Shown piece by piece: positions 27,704 through 38,326 of a stretch of 64,000 nt of DNA. The position numbers and the translations under genes were made by a program. A model generated the notes under the pieces. The model ran no database searches and was not told the DNA's origin. It saw only the letters and a program-made list of their open reading frames with translations. Origin of the DNA: an uncultured Lachnospiraceae bacterium (GTDB lineage Bacteria > Bacillota > Clostridia > Lachnospirales > Lachnospiraceae); contig CATJTQ010000086.1 of assembly GCA_949743325.1 (NCBI GenBank), positions 30,738-94,737 of the forward strand. The letters run 5' to 3'. Position 1 is the first letter of the stretch. Every line of letters begins with the position of its first letter.

Positions 27704-30244
27704 CTAATCTCTATTTTGGATATGTCTCTCCAACAAACGAGAAACCTCTCGAATGTCAATAGGTTTTGCCACATGTGCATTCATCCCTGCATCAAGACAT
27801 TTCTTAATATCATCCGAAAATGCATCCGCTGTCATAGCAATTATTGGTATATCAGAATCTTTGCGGTCCATGTTTCTAATTGCCTCCGTTGCTTCATAAC
27901 CGTTCATTATCGGCATACGCAGATCCATAAGCACGGCATCATAATATCCCTCTGATGATTCTTTAAACTTATCAACACATATCTGTCCATTCTCTGCCCA
28001 ATCAAGCTTTAATCCCAACTCTGACAGCAATTCTGACGCAATCTCCCAGTTAAGGTCATTATCTTCAGCCAACAAGATATTTTTACCATTAAAGTCCATT
28101 TTTTCATTAGGAACATTTTTAGACACCTCATTTATATTGCCTGCATACTGTCTTAATCCATAAAACAGTGTAGATTTAAACAATGGCTTAGAAATAAATC
28201 CTGAAACGCCTGCCTCATTCGCTTCATCTTCAATTTCTCCCCAATCATAAGCGGATATTAAGAGAATCGGAACATCATTTCCCATTTGTGCACGAATTCG
28301 CTTGGCTGTCTGAATCCCATTTATTCCCGGAAGTTTCCAATCTAACAATATTACATGATAATCATCATGTTTTTTATGACGTTTTTCTACCAACTCTAAA
28401 GCATGTTCACCACTTGTTGTCCACTCTGCATTTACCCCTATATCTTTCAGCGCTTCAATTGTTGTTTCACAAAGAATCTGATCATCATCAACTAACAACA
28501 TATTCCAATTAGGAAGTATCATATCCTCTTCCTGCACTTCAGCACACTCTAAATCCAGTTCAACATGAAACTCAGTACCCTTTCCCAACTCGCTTTCTAA
28601 ACTTATTGTGCCTCCCATGGCATCAACAATATATTTCGTTATCGCCATTCCAAGTCCTGTACCTTCAGTTTTCCTTACGCGGGTACTATCCTCCCTTGTA
28701 AATGATTCAAAAATTTTCTTCTGAAATTCCGGAGTCATGCCTATTCCCTCATCCTTTACACATATATGTACACGGACAAAGTTATCTCCTTTAGGTGATT
28801 CTTCCTCATATATTGACATTCGTATTGCTTTGTTTTCTGGTGTAAATTTAACTGCATTTGAAAGAAAATTCAGCAGCACCTGATTTAACCTGACACTGTC
28901 ACAATACACATTTTCCTGAATAATATCATATACGAGTACATCAAATGATTGATTTTTGGCCTTGACCTGAGGCTGAACAATACTGACAATACTTTCCATT
29001 ACCTCCTGCAATGAAATTCTATCCATATTTAAAGTCATCTTGCCGCTCTCTATCTTTGACATATCTAAGACATCATTGATAAGTCCCAATAAATGCTTGC
29101 TTGAAAGAGCAATTTTTTTAAGTGAATTCTGTACCTGCTGCCTGTTATCAATATTTGCAGTTGCAATAGCTGTCATACCGACTATAGCATTCATAGGGGT
29201 CCTAATATCATGACTCATATTTGACAAAAATTCACTTTTGGCCTTGTTTGCCCTAATTGCCTCATCCTGTGCCCTCTTCAGCGCTTCAATCTGCTGTCTT
29301 GTAAGCTGAAAATACTTTAAAAATATGCAAAGCAGCACAATTAAAATTATCCCGCAGCTTGCCATTGCCATAGCAAGCCATTGGCTGCTTAAATGATTAA
29401 CCGCCTCGTCAAGCATACCATACGGCATAACTGTTACTAAAAACCATTCAGAATAAGGAAGCGCAATACAATAAACATTTTTACGTCCATCATCACACTC
29501 AAATATTAAGCTTATATTTTGACGTCTCCTCATTGCGTCAGAAAGTTCCGAAATATATCCTTCTGCCAATTCATCACAATCTTCACGTATACGGTCAAAA
29601 TAACTTTCCAACTCACTGTGAGCGCCTTTTATAACATAACTTCCGTTTCTGCGAATTATATAAGAATAAGTTAAGGCCTCCTGCTCACTTAAAGACATCA
29701 TTTCACTAATATAATTTACAGGAATCGCTGCTACAATAGCCGTACACTTTTCACCATTACCCATTATATATTCAGCCGAAACACCAACAAGAACCAAATC
29801 ATTTCCATTTATATCCTTACCAACAGCAATCTTATTGTCATTTTTATTAAGTGACATCGTAAATGGATCTGGATCTATAACTTCCATAGGAATACCAGAA
29901 ATCATTTCGAACTCTCCATCATATGAATAGAATGCAAGATGGTCAAATCCTCTTGCTGTTGCCGCATATGTAAGCTCTCTCTTCCATTCATCTATAGTGG
30001 AATACTGCTCAGGATGAATAGTATCAACCAACGCTTCAATCTGAGACAGCTTATCAAGACATGTTGTCTCAAAATGCATCGAAATTCTCTCCGCCATTCC
30101 AGACATATATTTAGTGCCAATCTCATCAAGAACTTCAGCATTTTTTTTATCCATACGAACTATCATAAATGAAAAAACACCCAAACACAAAACTGCCAAT
30201 CCCATAATACTGAAAGCTAGAAAACGTGTTATTTTATTTTTCAC
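27704..30244 (-). CDS. Hybrid sensor histidine kinase with two receiver domains
   Basis: Membrane-bound hybrid kinase (847 aa). It has an N-terminal helix (~residues 8-30), a Cache-like extracellular sensor (~35-300), a second helix (~310-330), HisKA with the phosphorylated His in NMSHDIRTPMNAIVGM (~370), HATPase_c (DEGIGMTP, GTGLGMAITKYIVDAMGG), then two receivers. Receiver 1 (LLVDDD, LLDWKLPGINGI) and receiver 2 (LLAEDN, LMDLRMPIMNGY) both keep the Asp and Lys. I chose GTG at 30244 because GGAGG lies 8 nt before it; a longer frame starts at 30307. No separate output regulator is adjacent. Confidence 0.88.
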   Translation of the reverse strand: MKNKITRFLAFSIMGLAVLCLGVFSFMIVRMDKKNAEVLDEIGTKYMSGMAERISMHFETTCLDKLSQIEALVDTIHPEQYSTIDEWKRELTYAATARGFDHLAFYSYDGEFEMISGIPMEVIDPDPFTMSLNKNDNKIAVGKDINGNDLVLVGVSAEYIMGNGEKCTAIVAAIPVNYISEMMSLSEQEALTYSYIIRRNGSYVIKGAHSELESYFDRIREDCDELAEGYISELSDAMRRRQNISLIFECDDGRKNVYCIALPYSEWFLVTVMPYGMLDEAVNHLSSQWLAMAMASCGIILIVLLCIFLKYFQLTRQQIEALKRAQDEAIRANKAKSEFLSNMSHDIRTPMNAIVGMTAIATANIDNRQQVQNSLKKIALSSKHLLGLINDVLDMSKIESGKMTLNMDRISLQEVMESIVSIVQPQVKAKNQSFDVLVYDIIQENVYCDSVRLNQVLLNFLSNAVKFTPENKAIRMSIYEEESPKGDNFVRVHICVKDEGIGMTPEFQKKIFESFTREDSTRVRKTEGTGLGMAITKYIVDAMGGTISLESELGKGTEFHVELDLECAEVQEEDMILPNWNMLLVDDDQILCETTIEALKDIGVNAEWTTSGEHALELVEKRHKKHDDYHVILLDWKLPGINGIQTAKRIRAQMGNDVPILLISAYDWGEIEDEANEAGVSGFISKPLFKSTLFYGLRQYAGNINEVSKNVPNEKMDFNGKNILLAEDNDLNWEIASELLSELGLKLDWAENGQICVDKFKESSEGYYDAVLMDLRMPIMNGYEATEAIRNMDRKDSDIPIIAMTADAFSDDIKKCLDAGMNAHVAKPIDIREVSRLLERHIQNRD

Positions 30245-30470
30245 CAAAAGCACCTCCATTTTTTCTAATATATAATAGAAAATCATTAACTTCTGATATA
30301 ATTTCATTTGATTTTTACATTAAAATTTCATCTTATTATAACAAAAACAAATTTTAAAATCAATGTATTTTATATAAATTATTTGCATAGAAATGACAAT
30401 TATCTAATAAGTCAAAATAATAGAATTTTATCTGCGTTACACAAAAAAATATCTTAGGAAAAATTTTTAT

Positions 30471-30499
30471 TTGTAAGATATTTTTAAATATGTTATAAT
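30471..30499 (+). promoter_or_regulatory. Promoter of the LytTR/GHKL pair
   Basis: TTGTAA (30471-30476), 17-bp spacer and consensus TATAAT (30494-30499), 66 bp before the regulator start. Divergent from the hybrid kinase. Confidence 0.65.
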
Positions 30500-30565
30500 T
30501 ACTCAAAAGATAATAAATACTACATACAATTTTATAAAAATTTAACATTTTTCCGAGGAAAATTT

Positions 30566-31294
30566 ATGAAAATTACAATATGTGACGATAATTCAGAAGA
30601 CTTAAAAGTAATTGAAAATTTGCTTGAAAAATATATAAAAAAAACAAAATCCTTTAATTTCCAAGTATCAAAATATTCAGACTCTTTATCATTATTTGAG
30701 AAAATAAAAAATCAGGAATTATCTGATATTTATATTCTTGATATTATTATGTCAAATGCAACTGGTATAGATTTAGGCAGAGAGATAAGAAAAAGGAGTT
30801 CTCAAAATACAATTATATATATTACTTCTTCAGATGATTTTGCATTGGAGGCATTTAATGTACATGCGGGAAGGTATTTGTTAAAACCTCTTTTGGAATC
30901 ACATTTTTTTGAAGCTATGGATTACTCTGTATCTTTTACAAAATCAGTTAGAGATCCTGTCTATTTAGTTAAAACAAAAGACGGTCTGCAGTCTGTACGA
31001 TATTCCAAAATAGAATACATCGAAAACTCTTCAAGGCTGCTTTATATTCATAAGACAGACGGTGAAATTATAACCAGCATTTTTATAAGACAATCCTTTG
31101 AAAACGAACTGGAACAGTTATTAGATTACAATTGTTTTTTACAAGTACATAAATCTTTTCTAATTAATTTAAATCATGTAGAAAAATTAAGTGGCAGCAA
31201 TATTATTATGAAAAATGGCGCTGTAATTCCTGTAAGCAGAAAGAATACGGTAAAAGTCAAACGCCAGTTTCTCCTATTTTTAGCAGAAAAGTAA
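30566..31294 (+). CDS. LytTR-family response regulator
   Basis: AgrA/VirR-type regulator (242 aa): receiver at residues 1-125 with ICDDN and the phosphoacceptor in YILDIIM (~57), Lys in RYLLKPL, and a LytTR DNA-binding domain at ~135-240 ending in VSRKNTVKVKRQFL. LytTR proteins bind paired direct repeats and often control bacteriocin or virulence genes. The cognate GHKL kinase follows 20 bp later. No agrB/agrD genes are adjacent, so the stimulus is unknown. Confidence 0.9.
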   Translation: MKITICDDNSEDLKVIENLLEKYIKKTKSFNFQVSKYSDSLSLFEKIKNQELSDIYILDIIMSNATGIDLGREIRKRSSQNTIIYITSSDDFALEAFNVHAGRYLLKPLLESHFFEAMDYSVSFTKSVRDPVYLVKTKDGLQSVRYSKIEYIENSSRLLYIHKTDGEIITSIFIRQSFENELEQLLDYNCFLQVHKSFLINLNHVEKLSGSNIIMKNGAVIPVSRKNTVKVKRQFLLFLAEK

Positions 31295-31314
31295 TACACA
31301 AAAAGGATCATATA

Positions 31315-32604
31315 ATGAATTATTTTAACAATATTTCTTATTTTATAAGCCACATATTTTTAATGTTGTTTATTTATAATTTTATTACTCATCGTTATTC
31401 TAAAAATACTACAAAATTGATTTGTTTATCTTCATGCATACTGCTTACAATTACCGACTTTTTAAAACTAAACTTATTTCCAGACAGCGGACTATGTTAT
31501 GTTATTGTAACACTTATGCAAATTTTATTAACACAATTTACAGGTATCTTTATTTCTAAAAAAAGAAATTCCAAAGTTCTTTTTATCGGACTAAGCGCTT
31601 CCAATTACGTTATTATAGGAAGCGTTTTGGCAATCATTTTATTCATATATACACAAAACAAACTTATTGCTCTTACAGGAAGCATTATAATTCATGCTGC
31701 AATTTTGTCTCTATTATACTGTACAATAAGAGACATATGGATAAAAGAATATGAAATTGAATACACTAAGGGCTGGTGGAAACTATGTTTAATTCCAGTA
31801 TTTTTTTACTGCAGCTTTTTCTGTATTGCTTTTTTCCCCCATACACTATACAACAATCCTGATAACATATTGGGTATACTATGCTTTATAGTAACAATGC
31901 TTGTATCATATGTTGTTGTTCTTCAATATATCGAGAACGATGCCAAACAAAAAAACATTTATTTAAAAAATGTACTTTTTGAAGCTTATATTAAAGGCTT
32001 AGAAAACCAATACTATATTGTTGAACAGGCTGAACAGAATCTTAAAATCTTAAGACATGATATGAGACATTATTGCAATATGATAAGCTATCTGCTTAAC
32101 CATGAAGAATATGAAGAAATCCATAATATATTATCGTATATAAGCAGCGTTACTGATGAAAATAAAGTAGTAAAATACTGCAACAACTTAATAGCAAACA
32201 CAATCATTTCTAAAATGATAGATAAAGCCACCTCACTTAATGTCAATGTCAATTTAGATATTATAATTGATAAGAATATTCCGGTTAATAACTATGAATT
32301 TACTGCTGTAATCGCCAATCTTTTTGAAAATGCACTTGACAGCGTTAAAAATTTTGATTCTGCACAAAGGTTTATAGATATTAAAATCCATTGTACTGAA
32401 AACAAACTAATTATAAGAATCAAAAATCCTTATAATGATAAAATCTTATTTGATAAAAACACAGGGCTTCCAAAAAGTAAAGGCGGCAGCAACCATGGTT
32501 TTGGAATGCAGAGTATACTTGCTTTTTCAGAGAAAATAAACGGAACAATTGACTGCTTCTGCAAAGACAATTTCTTCTATATAATAATGTATGCAAAATT
32601 TTAA
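31315..32604 (+). CDS. GHKL-domain sensor histidine kinase (AgrC-like)
   Basis: Membrane kinase (429 aa) with about six N-terminal helices (residues ~10-205), a dimerisation helix with LRHDMRHYCNMISYLL (His phosphosite ~245), and a GHKL ATPase with the N-box NLFENALDSV (~345) and the G-box GGSNHGFGMQSI (~395). This is the AgrC/BlpH architecture for peptide sensing. Co-transcribed with the LytTR regulator before it. Confidence 0.88.
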   Translation: MNYFNNISYFISHIFLMLFIYNFITHRYSKNTTKLICLSSCILLTITDFLKLNLFPDSGLCYVIVTLMQILLTQFTGIFISKKRNSKVLFIGLSASNYVIIGSVLAIILFIYTQNKLIALTGSIIIHAAILSLLYCTIRDIWIKEYEIEYTKGWWKLCLIPVFFYCSFFCIAFFPHTLYNNPDNILGILCFIVTMLVSYVVVLQYIENDAKQKNIYLKNVLFEAYIKGLENQYYIVEQAEQNLKILRHDMRHYCNMISYLLNHEEYEEIHNILSYISSVTDENKVVKYCNNLIANTIISKMIDKATSLNVNVNLDIIIDKNIPVNNYEFTAVIANLFENALDSVKNFDSAQRFIDIKIHCTENKLIIRIKNPYNDKILFDKNTGLPKSKGGSNHGFGMQSILAFSEKINGTIDCFCKDNFFYIIMYAKF

Positions 32605-32720
32605 TCTTTACCATTCTGTTGAAAAAAGGTGTGTTTTTGCGAAATATTATATCTTAATATATATAGAGAAAATGATATAATAAATCAAATTAGTTTATTC
32701 AACACATTGGAGGAAATAAA

Positions 32721-34640
32721 ATGCAAAGAACTTTTATACAATATGCATTTATCATAATCTCATGCGCTATTTTTTTAATATTGTTTACTAATTTTGTACT
32801 TACAATGTACACTCTTGAATCACAGCAATTTAATACATTTTATAATAAATCTGAACAAGTTATACATACGCTTGAAAATAATCAGATGGAATTGTCTATT
32901 TTACAGGAAAATTTAGATGAGGATTACCTAACACGGGCTAGGGCGGCGGCATATATATTTGATACTCAGGAAGAAGTTACCATGGACGTTTCACAAATGC
33001 AGTATCTGGCTGAACTTTTAAATGTAGATGAACTTCATGTAATTGATGAAAATGGAATAATTGTTTCTGCATCTATTTCAAAATATGTGGGATTTGATAT
33101 GGGAGCATATAAACAGTCAAGTGAATTTCTTCCACTACTTGAAAGCAATGACGAGAACGCTTATCTTATTCAGGATACACAGCCTAATGCCGCAGACCAT
33201 AAAATAATGAAATATGTAGGAGTAGTCAGAAAAGGGGTTAAAGGAATAGTACAGGTCGGATTCAAACCAACTAGACAGATGGCTGCTGAATCAAGAAATA
33301 CTTATGAATATATTTTCTCACGCTTCCCTACAGACTCTGCTGAAGAACTTTTTGTTGCGGATCGCAATACCGGAGCTATACTTGGACATTCAAACGGATT
33401 AGCAAAGAATTTTACAGAAGAATGTTATCAACTTAATGAACTGTTAAAATGTAAAAAAGGGGATTATAAAAAAGGTGAGAACGGTCAGTTAATGTATGTA
33501 GTTTCACGAGAATACAACGACGTATTAATATGTGCTGCGATTCCTATATCTTCTATGCTTAACAGACTTCTAAATCAAGTATTCAGTACAATGTTTTACT
33601 TGTTGATTATTGAAGCCATTGTTATTTTACTTTTAAATTATTTAGTAAAGCGTAAAGTAGTTGATGATATTCATAAAATAATATGTTATCTCTCTAATAT
33701 AACAAACGGCAACCTTGACACTGAAGTCAATGTAAGAGGGAATCAGGAACTTGAAGCTCTAAGCAACGGCATAAATACAATGGTGAGAAGTATTATTAAT
33801 ATTTCTGACAGAATATCAACCATTATTAAAATCAGCGGTATTCCATTGGCAGCATTTGAATATGACGATAATATTCAGCATGTATTTGTAACATCAGGCT
33901 TAAAAGATATTCTAGATATCCCTGACAGTGAAGCAGAAGAAATTTATCAAAATTCCAAGCTTTTTGACAATTATATTAAAAATATAATTTCTAATCCGCT
34001 TAATGGTGAGACAGATATTTATCAGATAAGCGACGCAAAATATGTTCGTATCCACATGTCAGAATCCAATGAATTATATTTGGGTGTAGTAACTGACGTC
34101 ACTGAGGATATTATTAAAAAAAGACAAATGCAATATGAAAACACTCATGATTCACTTACCGGATTGAATAAGTTCTCCCATTTCAAATATTTAGCTTCAG
34201 AAATTTTAGGCAATATGAATAAAGAAAATATTTGTGCGGTTGTAATGCTGGACCTCGACTACTTCAAATCAATCAACGATACTTACGGACATGATATGGG
34301 CGATAAATACTTACAAAGTTTTTCTGCTGTAATGAAATCTATGCCATCTAACCATGTCCTTTCTGCCAGACGATCAGGAGACGAATTCTGCTTATTGATA
34401 TTTAACTGTCTAAATAAAGCTGAAATAATTAAATATTTAGATTTATTTTTTGCAACATTAAAGAATAATATCATAAAACTATCTGATGAAAATTCAAAAA
34501 CAATAAGTGCATCGGGTGGTTTTGTCTGCACATATAAATCTGACACTAGCATTGAACAACTTTTAAGCCAGGCTGATGAAGCCCTCTATAAAGTAAAAAA
34601 AGATACTAAAGGACATTATGGCGAATATCTGCCTGAATAA
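32721..34640 (+). CDS. Membrane-bound Cache-HAMP diguanylate cyclase
   Basis: Transmembrane c-di-GMP synthase (639 aa): N-terminal helix (~8-28), extracellular Cache-type sensor (~30-280), second helix (~285-310), HAMP linker (~312-365), a PAS-like segment (~375-465) and a GGDEF domain (~475-639). The active site is RRSGDEFCLLIF, the SGDEF variant that is known to be active in many cyclases; the metal-binding Asp in VVMLDLDYFKSINDTYGHD is present. GGAGGAAATAAA precedes the ATG. Single gene ended by the hairpin at 34650-34699. Confidence 0.9.
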   Translation: MQRTFIQYAFIIISCAIFLILFTNFVLTMYTLESQQFNTFYNKSEQVIHTLENNQMELSILQENLDEDYLTRARAAAYIFDTQEEVTMDVSQMQYLAELLNVDELHVIDENGIIVSASISKYVGFDMGAYKQSSEFLPLLESNDENAYLIQDTQPNAADHKIMKYVGVVRKGVKGIVQVGFKPTRQMAAESRNTYEYIFSRFPTDSAEELFVADRNTGAILGHSNGLAKNFTEECYQLNELLKCKKGDYKKGENGQLMYVVSREYNDVLICAAIPISSMLNRLLNQVFSTMFYLLIIEAIVILLLNYLVKRKVVDDIHKIICYLSNITNGNLDTEVNVRGNQELEALSNGINTMVRSIINISDRISTIIKISGIPLAAFEYDDNIQHVFVTSGLKDILDIPDSEAEEIYQNSKLFDNYIKNIISNPLNGETDIYQISDAKYVRIHMSESNELYLGVVTDVTEDIIKKRQMQYENTHDSLTGLNKFSHFKYLASEILGNMNKENICAVVMLDLDYFKSINDTYGHDMGDKYLQSFSAVMKSMPSNHVLSARRSGDEFCLLIFNCLNKAEIIKYLDLFFATLKNNIIKLSDENSKTISASGGFVCTYKSDTSIEQLLSQADEALYKVKKDTKGHYGEYLPE

Positions 34641-34649
34641 GTCCAACAC

Positions 34650-34699
34650 CCCGCAGCAATTTGACGAATCCTCCAAGTTGATAACATCAAAGCTGCGGG
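34650..34699 (+). terminator. Terminator after the Cache-GGDEF gene
   Basis: Stem CCCGCAGC/GCTGCGGG with an inner TTTGA/TCAAA pairing and a large loop, 10 nt past the stop. The following sequence is AT-rich rather than a clean U-run. Confidence 0.6.
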
Positions 34700-34751
34700 A
34701 TTTAATATACAAGATAATTTATCAATATTGAGCATTGGGACGACAGACATA

Positions 34752-35285
34752 CTAAATACCTTCAGTAAAACTAATTAATTCCTTTTCCTGCAGCTTATTT
34801 AAATATAAATCTGCCTGCTCTCTAGCTGTGAATATATGTATTTCTTTTTCAATTGTCTGCTCCAGCAAACTTTTCATCTTCGGTCTAATATCCTGTTGAA
34901 AATTTTTCACATAATTAATAAATTCCTCATCTGGTTCTGTCTCTATCCATGGCATATCTACTCTTGGTTTTCCTCTTCTTGCCTCTATCCCCTGTAAACA
35001 AATTTCCAGCGGATAATCAAGCCAAAAAACTGTGTCACACTGCTCTAATCTCACTTGTATTGTTCTGCCGTAATTGCCGTCTAGTATCCACTTGTCCTGT
35101 TTCATAACTTTAGCTAAAGAATGATTAAATTCTTCAGCTGAACATGTTGTTTTATCTGCTCTGTGAAACATCATATCTAAATATATTACAGGTATTCTTG
35201 TTATTGAGTTTAATTTTCTTGAAAATGTAGACTTTCCACTGCCTGGACAGCCTAGAACGATTACTTTTTTCACACTATCCTCCAT
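34752..35285 (-). CDS. Small P-loop kinase (DNA topology modulation/FlaR-like, adenylate kinase fold)
   Basis: P-loop protein of 177 aa with Walker A GCPGSGKSTFS (~residues 12-22), a WILDGNYGRT motif typical of the FlaR/topology-modulation group, a QCDTVFWLDYPLE Walker B-like stretch and a basic EARRGKPR. The biological substrate of this family is not established; nucleotide or small-molecule kinase activity is likely. It stands alone and is read on the minus strand. Confidence 0.78.
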   Translation of the reverse strand: MEDSVKKVIVLGCPGSGKSTFSRKLNSITRIPVIYLDMMFHRADKTTCSAEEFNHSLAKVMKQDKWILDGNYGRTIQVRLEQCDTVFWLDYPLEICLQGIEARRGKPRVDMPWIETEPDEEFINYVKNFQQDIRPKMKSLLEQTIEKEIHIFTAREQADLYLNKLQEKELISFTEGI

Positions 35286-35421
35286 AATATTTTAATTTTT
35301 TATATTTTAACATGTTCTCTAATAAAGTCAAATTCCTCAGCCAATTTAATAAATATCAAATTCACGTAGAAACTGCCGGCCTTATTACAAGAACTAATAA
35401 AAGAATTTAATAGAGACTAAT

Positions 35422-37530
35422 TTATTGCAGCCATTTATCAATTACAATACGATCTTTTTTTACAACATATCCGCTTCCGCCTCTTTCTTTTACATCCTCT
35501 GTCATGCTAATAATCAACAGCGGACGCTCTGCTGTATTATCTGCTGTAAAAACGGCAAACCACCCCAATTCTGTACCTGATGTATCATTTTTTGCTGATT
35601 TTATTTCTGCGGTACCTGTTTTTCCGGCTAAAACAATATCATCACGGTGCGCCGCGTATCCAGTTCCATTAGGATTATTAATAACTTTTTTCATTGCCTC
35701 TAAAACAATGTTCACTGTTTCATTTGAAAATGCATTAGATATCCAATAGTCAAATACCATTTCCTCTTTATAGATTAAAGAGGGCTTTATTATATTTCCA
35801 TCATTACAGAAGGCTGAATATATACATGCCATGTGCAATGGATTTATTAATATCTGTCCCTGACCATAACCACTATCAGCCAATTGTATCTCTGTCTCCA
35901 TTCTTTCTGAATTAGAATATTGTGATTTCTGCATTGTAATTTCAAATGGCATCTCTTTATTAAATTCAAGCTGTGTCAGCCTTTTTTCCAATTCTGCTGA
36001 ACCAATTTTTAATGCCGCTTTAGCAAAGTATATATTATCTGAATAAATAAGAGCGTTTTCCAATGTAACAGGTTCATATGTGTGAAGCGTTGTCACATAA
36101 TAAGAACCCCATGATGAATCTTTCTGCCAGCTTAATCCTGAATTCCCAAAATTTTCTTCCGAATTAAATGCTCCTGCCTCTAACCCTATTGCCGCAATAA
36201 TTGGCTTAAATGTTGAACCAGGGCACCAAACCTGCCGATAACGATTATACATCGGTTTATTTTCATCTTCATTAAGGGTATTCCACTGTTCATTTGACAA
36301 TCCCATAATAAAATTATTGTTATTATATGACGGTGTGCTGACTAATGCCAACACTTCCCCTGTATATGGATTTATTGCCACAGAACAGCTTTTATCATCC
36401 TTAAACTGCTCAAACAGCTCCGTCTGAAGATTTGAATCTATTGTAAGCTTTATGTTTTGACCATGTTGTACATCTATACAGGCAAGCTCTTGTTTTTCAT
36501 TGCCATCAGCATACACAATATAAATTCTGCATCCATCCTGTCCTTTTAGTTCTCTCTCAAATAACGACTCCATTCCGTTTTTCCCAATTACGCTATTTTC
36601 AGTATAACTTTCTCCACTATGTTTTTCTAAATCCTCTGCCGTAACATTCTGCACATAACCTATTAGATGAGCTGCCGCCTCTCCCAACGGATATTCTCTA
36701 ATTTCTGTATCTGACATCATTACTCCTGATATATTAAGCAATTTTTTCTGCCGCTCCTGTTCTAATATATTCTCTTCATTACTGTCAAATGAAATAAATT
36801 CTATTTCATGAATCTTGGGAATTATTTTAAGCGGCACAAATGAATCATCTTTTACCCAGCCTGCCGATAATTTCTTATCAATATCTTCTGGTTTTATTTC
36901 CAATAATTCTGCAATCTGTGTAATTGACTGCTCTCTATTTTCCAATTTTCCTGGCACAATTCCGACAGAAGATGCCGTACCCTTTCCTGCCAAAACACGT
37001 CCATCTCTATCTAATATTTGTCCTCTATCTGCCTTAGTCGTTGAAACTCTAACTTTATCAGCAGCATCTAAACCAGGAAATATTAATGAATCATCCCATA
37101 TCATTTCATAACCATTCTCTCCCTCTAAAAAAAGGACCTTATTTTCAAAACTTATTTTCCCGGCAACTGTGGCAAATGAAGACTTATAAGTTACCGCATT
37201 TTGTTGCTTATCATATGACAACACTTCAATTCTCATATCTTTTATTTCCAGACCTTCATAAATTGCTGAATTTCGCTTTACAAAATCTTCAAGACCTATA
37301 TTACCAGAGGCTTGAACATTTAACATATTATACATCTGTTCATATTCACGACTGGAAATATAATTCATGTATTTAACAATTAACTTTTGCGGTGTATCCA
37401 CACCATTACCATTATGTGATACAATCATTTTACAAACAACAGCTGAAATAATAATTATTGCTGCAAAAACTGATCCAATAAAAATTATTGTTATTTTGTT
37501 ATTGTACTTAACCCTGTTTTTTCCTTTCAT
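35422..37530 (-). CDS. MecA-like class B penicillin-binding protein (transpeptidase)
   Basis: Peptidoglycan transpeptidase of about 702 aa: membrane anchor (~residues 10-32), NTF2-like MecA N-terminal domain (LIVKYMNYISSREYEQMYNML), PBP dimerisation domain (DRGQILDRDGRVLA) and transpeptidase domain. Active-site motifs are intact: GSTFKP (SxxK), YSDN (SxN) and AGKTGTAE (KTG). I chose the ATG at 37530, preceded by GGAGG, over a frame start at 37563. This domain order is that of PBP2a/PBP5-type enzymes, some of which have low beta-lactam affinity; resistance here is not demonstrated. Confidence 0.9.
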   Translation of the reverse strand: MKGKNRVKYNNKITIIFIGSVFAAIIIISAVVCKMIVSHNGNGVDTPQKLIVKYMNYISSREYEQMYNMLNVQASGNIGLEDFVKRNSAIYEGLEIKDMRIEVLSYDKQQNAVTYKSSFATVAGKISFENKVLFLEGENGYEMIWDDSLIFPGLDAADKVRVSTTKADRGQILDRDGRVLAGKGTASSVGIVPGKLENREQSITQIAELLEIKPEDIDKKLSAGWVKDDSFVPLKIIPKIHEIEFISFDSNEENILEQERQKKLLNISGVMMSDTEIREYPLGEAAAHLIGYVQNVTAEDLEKHSGESYTENSVIGKNGMESLFERELKGQDGCRIYIVYADGNEKQELACIDVQHGQNIKLTIDSNLQTELFEQFKDDKSCSVAINPYTGEVLALVSTPSYNNNNFIMGLSNEQWNTLNEDENKPMYNRYRQVWCPGSTFKPIIAAIGLEAGAFNSEENFGNSGLSWQKDSSWGSYYVTTLHTYEPVTLENALIYSDNIYFAKAALKIGSAELEKRLTQLEFNKEMPFEITMQKSQYSNSERMETEIQLADSGYGQGQILINPLHMACIYSAFCNDGNIIKPSLIYKEEMVFDYWISNAFSNETVNIVLEAMKKVINNPNGTGYAAHRDDIVLAGKTGTAEIKSAKNDTSGTELGWFAVFTADNTAERPLLIISMTEDVKERGGSGYVVKKDRIVIDKWLQ

Positions 37531-37800
37531 GCCAACCTCCATTGTTCTGCTAATCCTAATCAACTATCCACATTTTTTTAATCTATAAACTTACTTATCC
37601 AGACGCGCCTTAACTATTACATGTGTAGGAATTAAAAACAAAAAAAATTACCACCTAAAAAGTACTTTGACAAAATATTACATCAGTAAGATTTATAAGT
37701 CAAGTGTATTCTTATCTGATTTTAAATTTTCTATTTAAATCCTCAATGATACTTCGAGTCGTAATGTATTTGCGAATATATTTTAACAGAGGATATTTTA

Positions 37801-37866
37801 ATGTACAAGTATATTTATGATGAACACTACGGTCTTTGATATGAACTGCAAGGAGATTACTTAATT
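37801..37866 (+). pseudogene. Short TnpV-like 5' fragment
   Basis: From the ATG at 37801 the frame reads YIYDEHYGL, stop, YELQGDYLI, stop, which resembles the N-terminus of TnpV transposon proteins (YELQGDYLIP is a common start). No downstream similarity can be followed. Weak evidence, but consistent with the clear TnpV remnant that begins 90 bp later. Confidence 0.35.
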
Positions 37867-37954
37867 TAAAGATTACATATACATACAGCCTGCTGATACA
37901 TTGCTTGCAGATACCCCGCAGAAACCAAACCATACAGAAAAGCAATTTTTGCAT

Positions 37955-38326
37955 ATGAAATCAATATTTGAACAGTTAGGCGGAACATACCACTAAGAAA
38001 ATGGATATCTTATTCCAGATTTAAGATTACCCGCCGAATAAGAACAGCCGATAGGCACATGGGAGCAGCGGCATATGGACTATCTGAAGCAGCACCGCAG
38101 GGTTACATACACCAATCTTCTCACAAGCGGCAGGCTGAACGCTTACCTTGCCGACATCAACAGGCAGGCGCAAGAACGCTTTGAAAGGCTTATAGAGGGC
38201 ATGAAGCAGGCACAAAACATAACAGAACGACTAAAGTAAGAAAACGCCTTAGAATGGACAGTGCGGCTAGGTAACATAAGGGCGTGTGCGAGGGAGATTG
38301 TGAACGAGGAAATTATTTTTGCATAG
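37955..38326 (+). pseudogene. TnpV transposon protein, inactivated by three in-frame stops
   Basis: A 124-codon frame from ATG 37955 to TAG 38326 reads as TnpV, a small protein carried by Firmicute transposons: MKSIFEQLGGTYH, ENGYLIPDLRLPAE, YLKQHRRVTYTNLLTSGRL, NAYLADINRQAQERFERLIE and ACAREIVNEEIIFA. It is interrupted by TAA after residues 13, 27 and 94 but has no frameshift. Base composition is more GC-rich than its surroundings, fitting transfer from another host. TnpV function is not firmly established. Confidence 0.8.
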
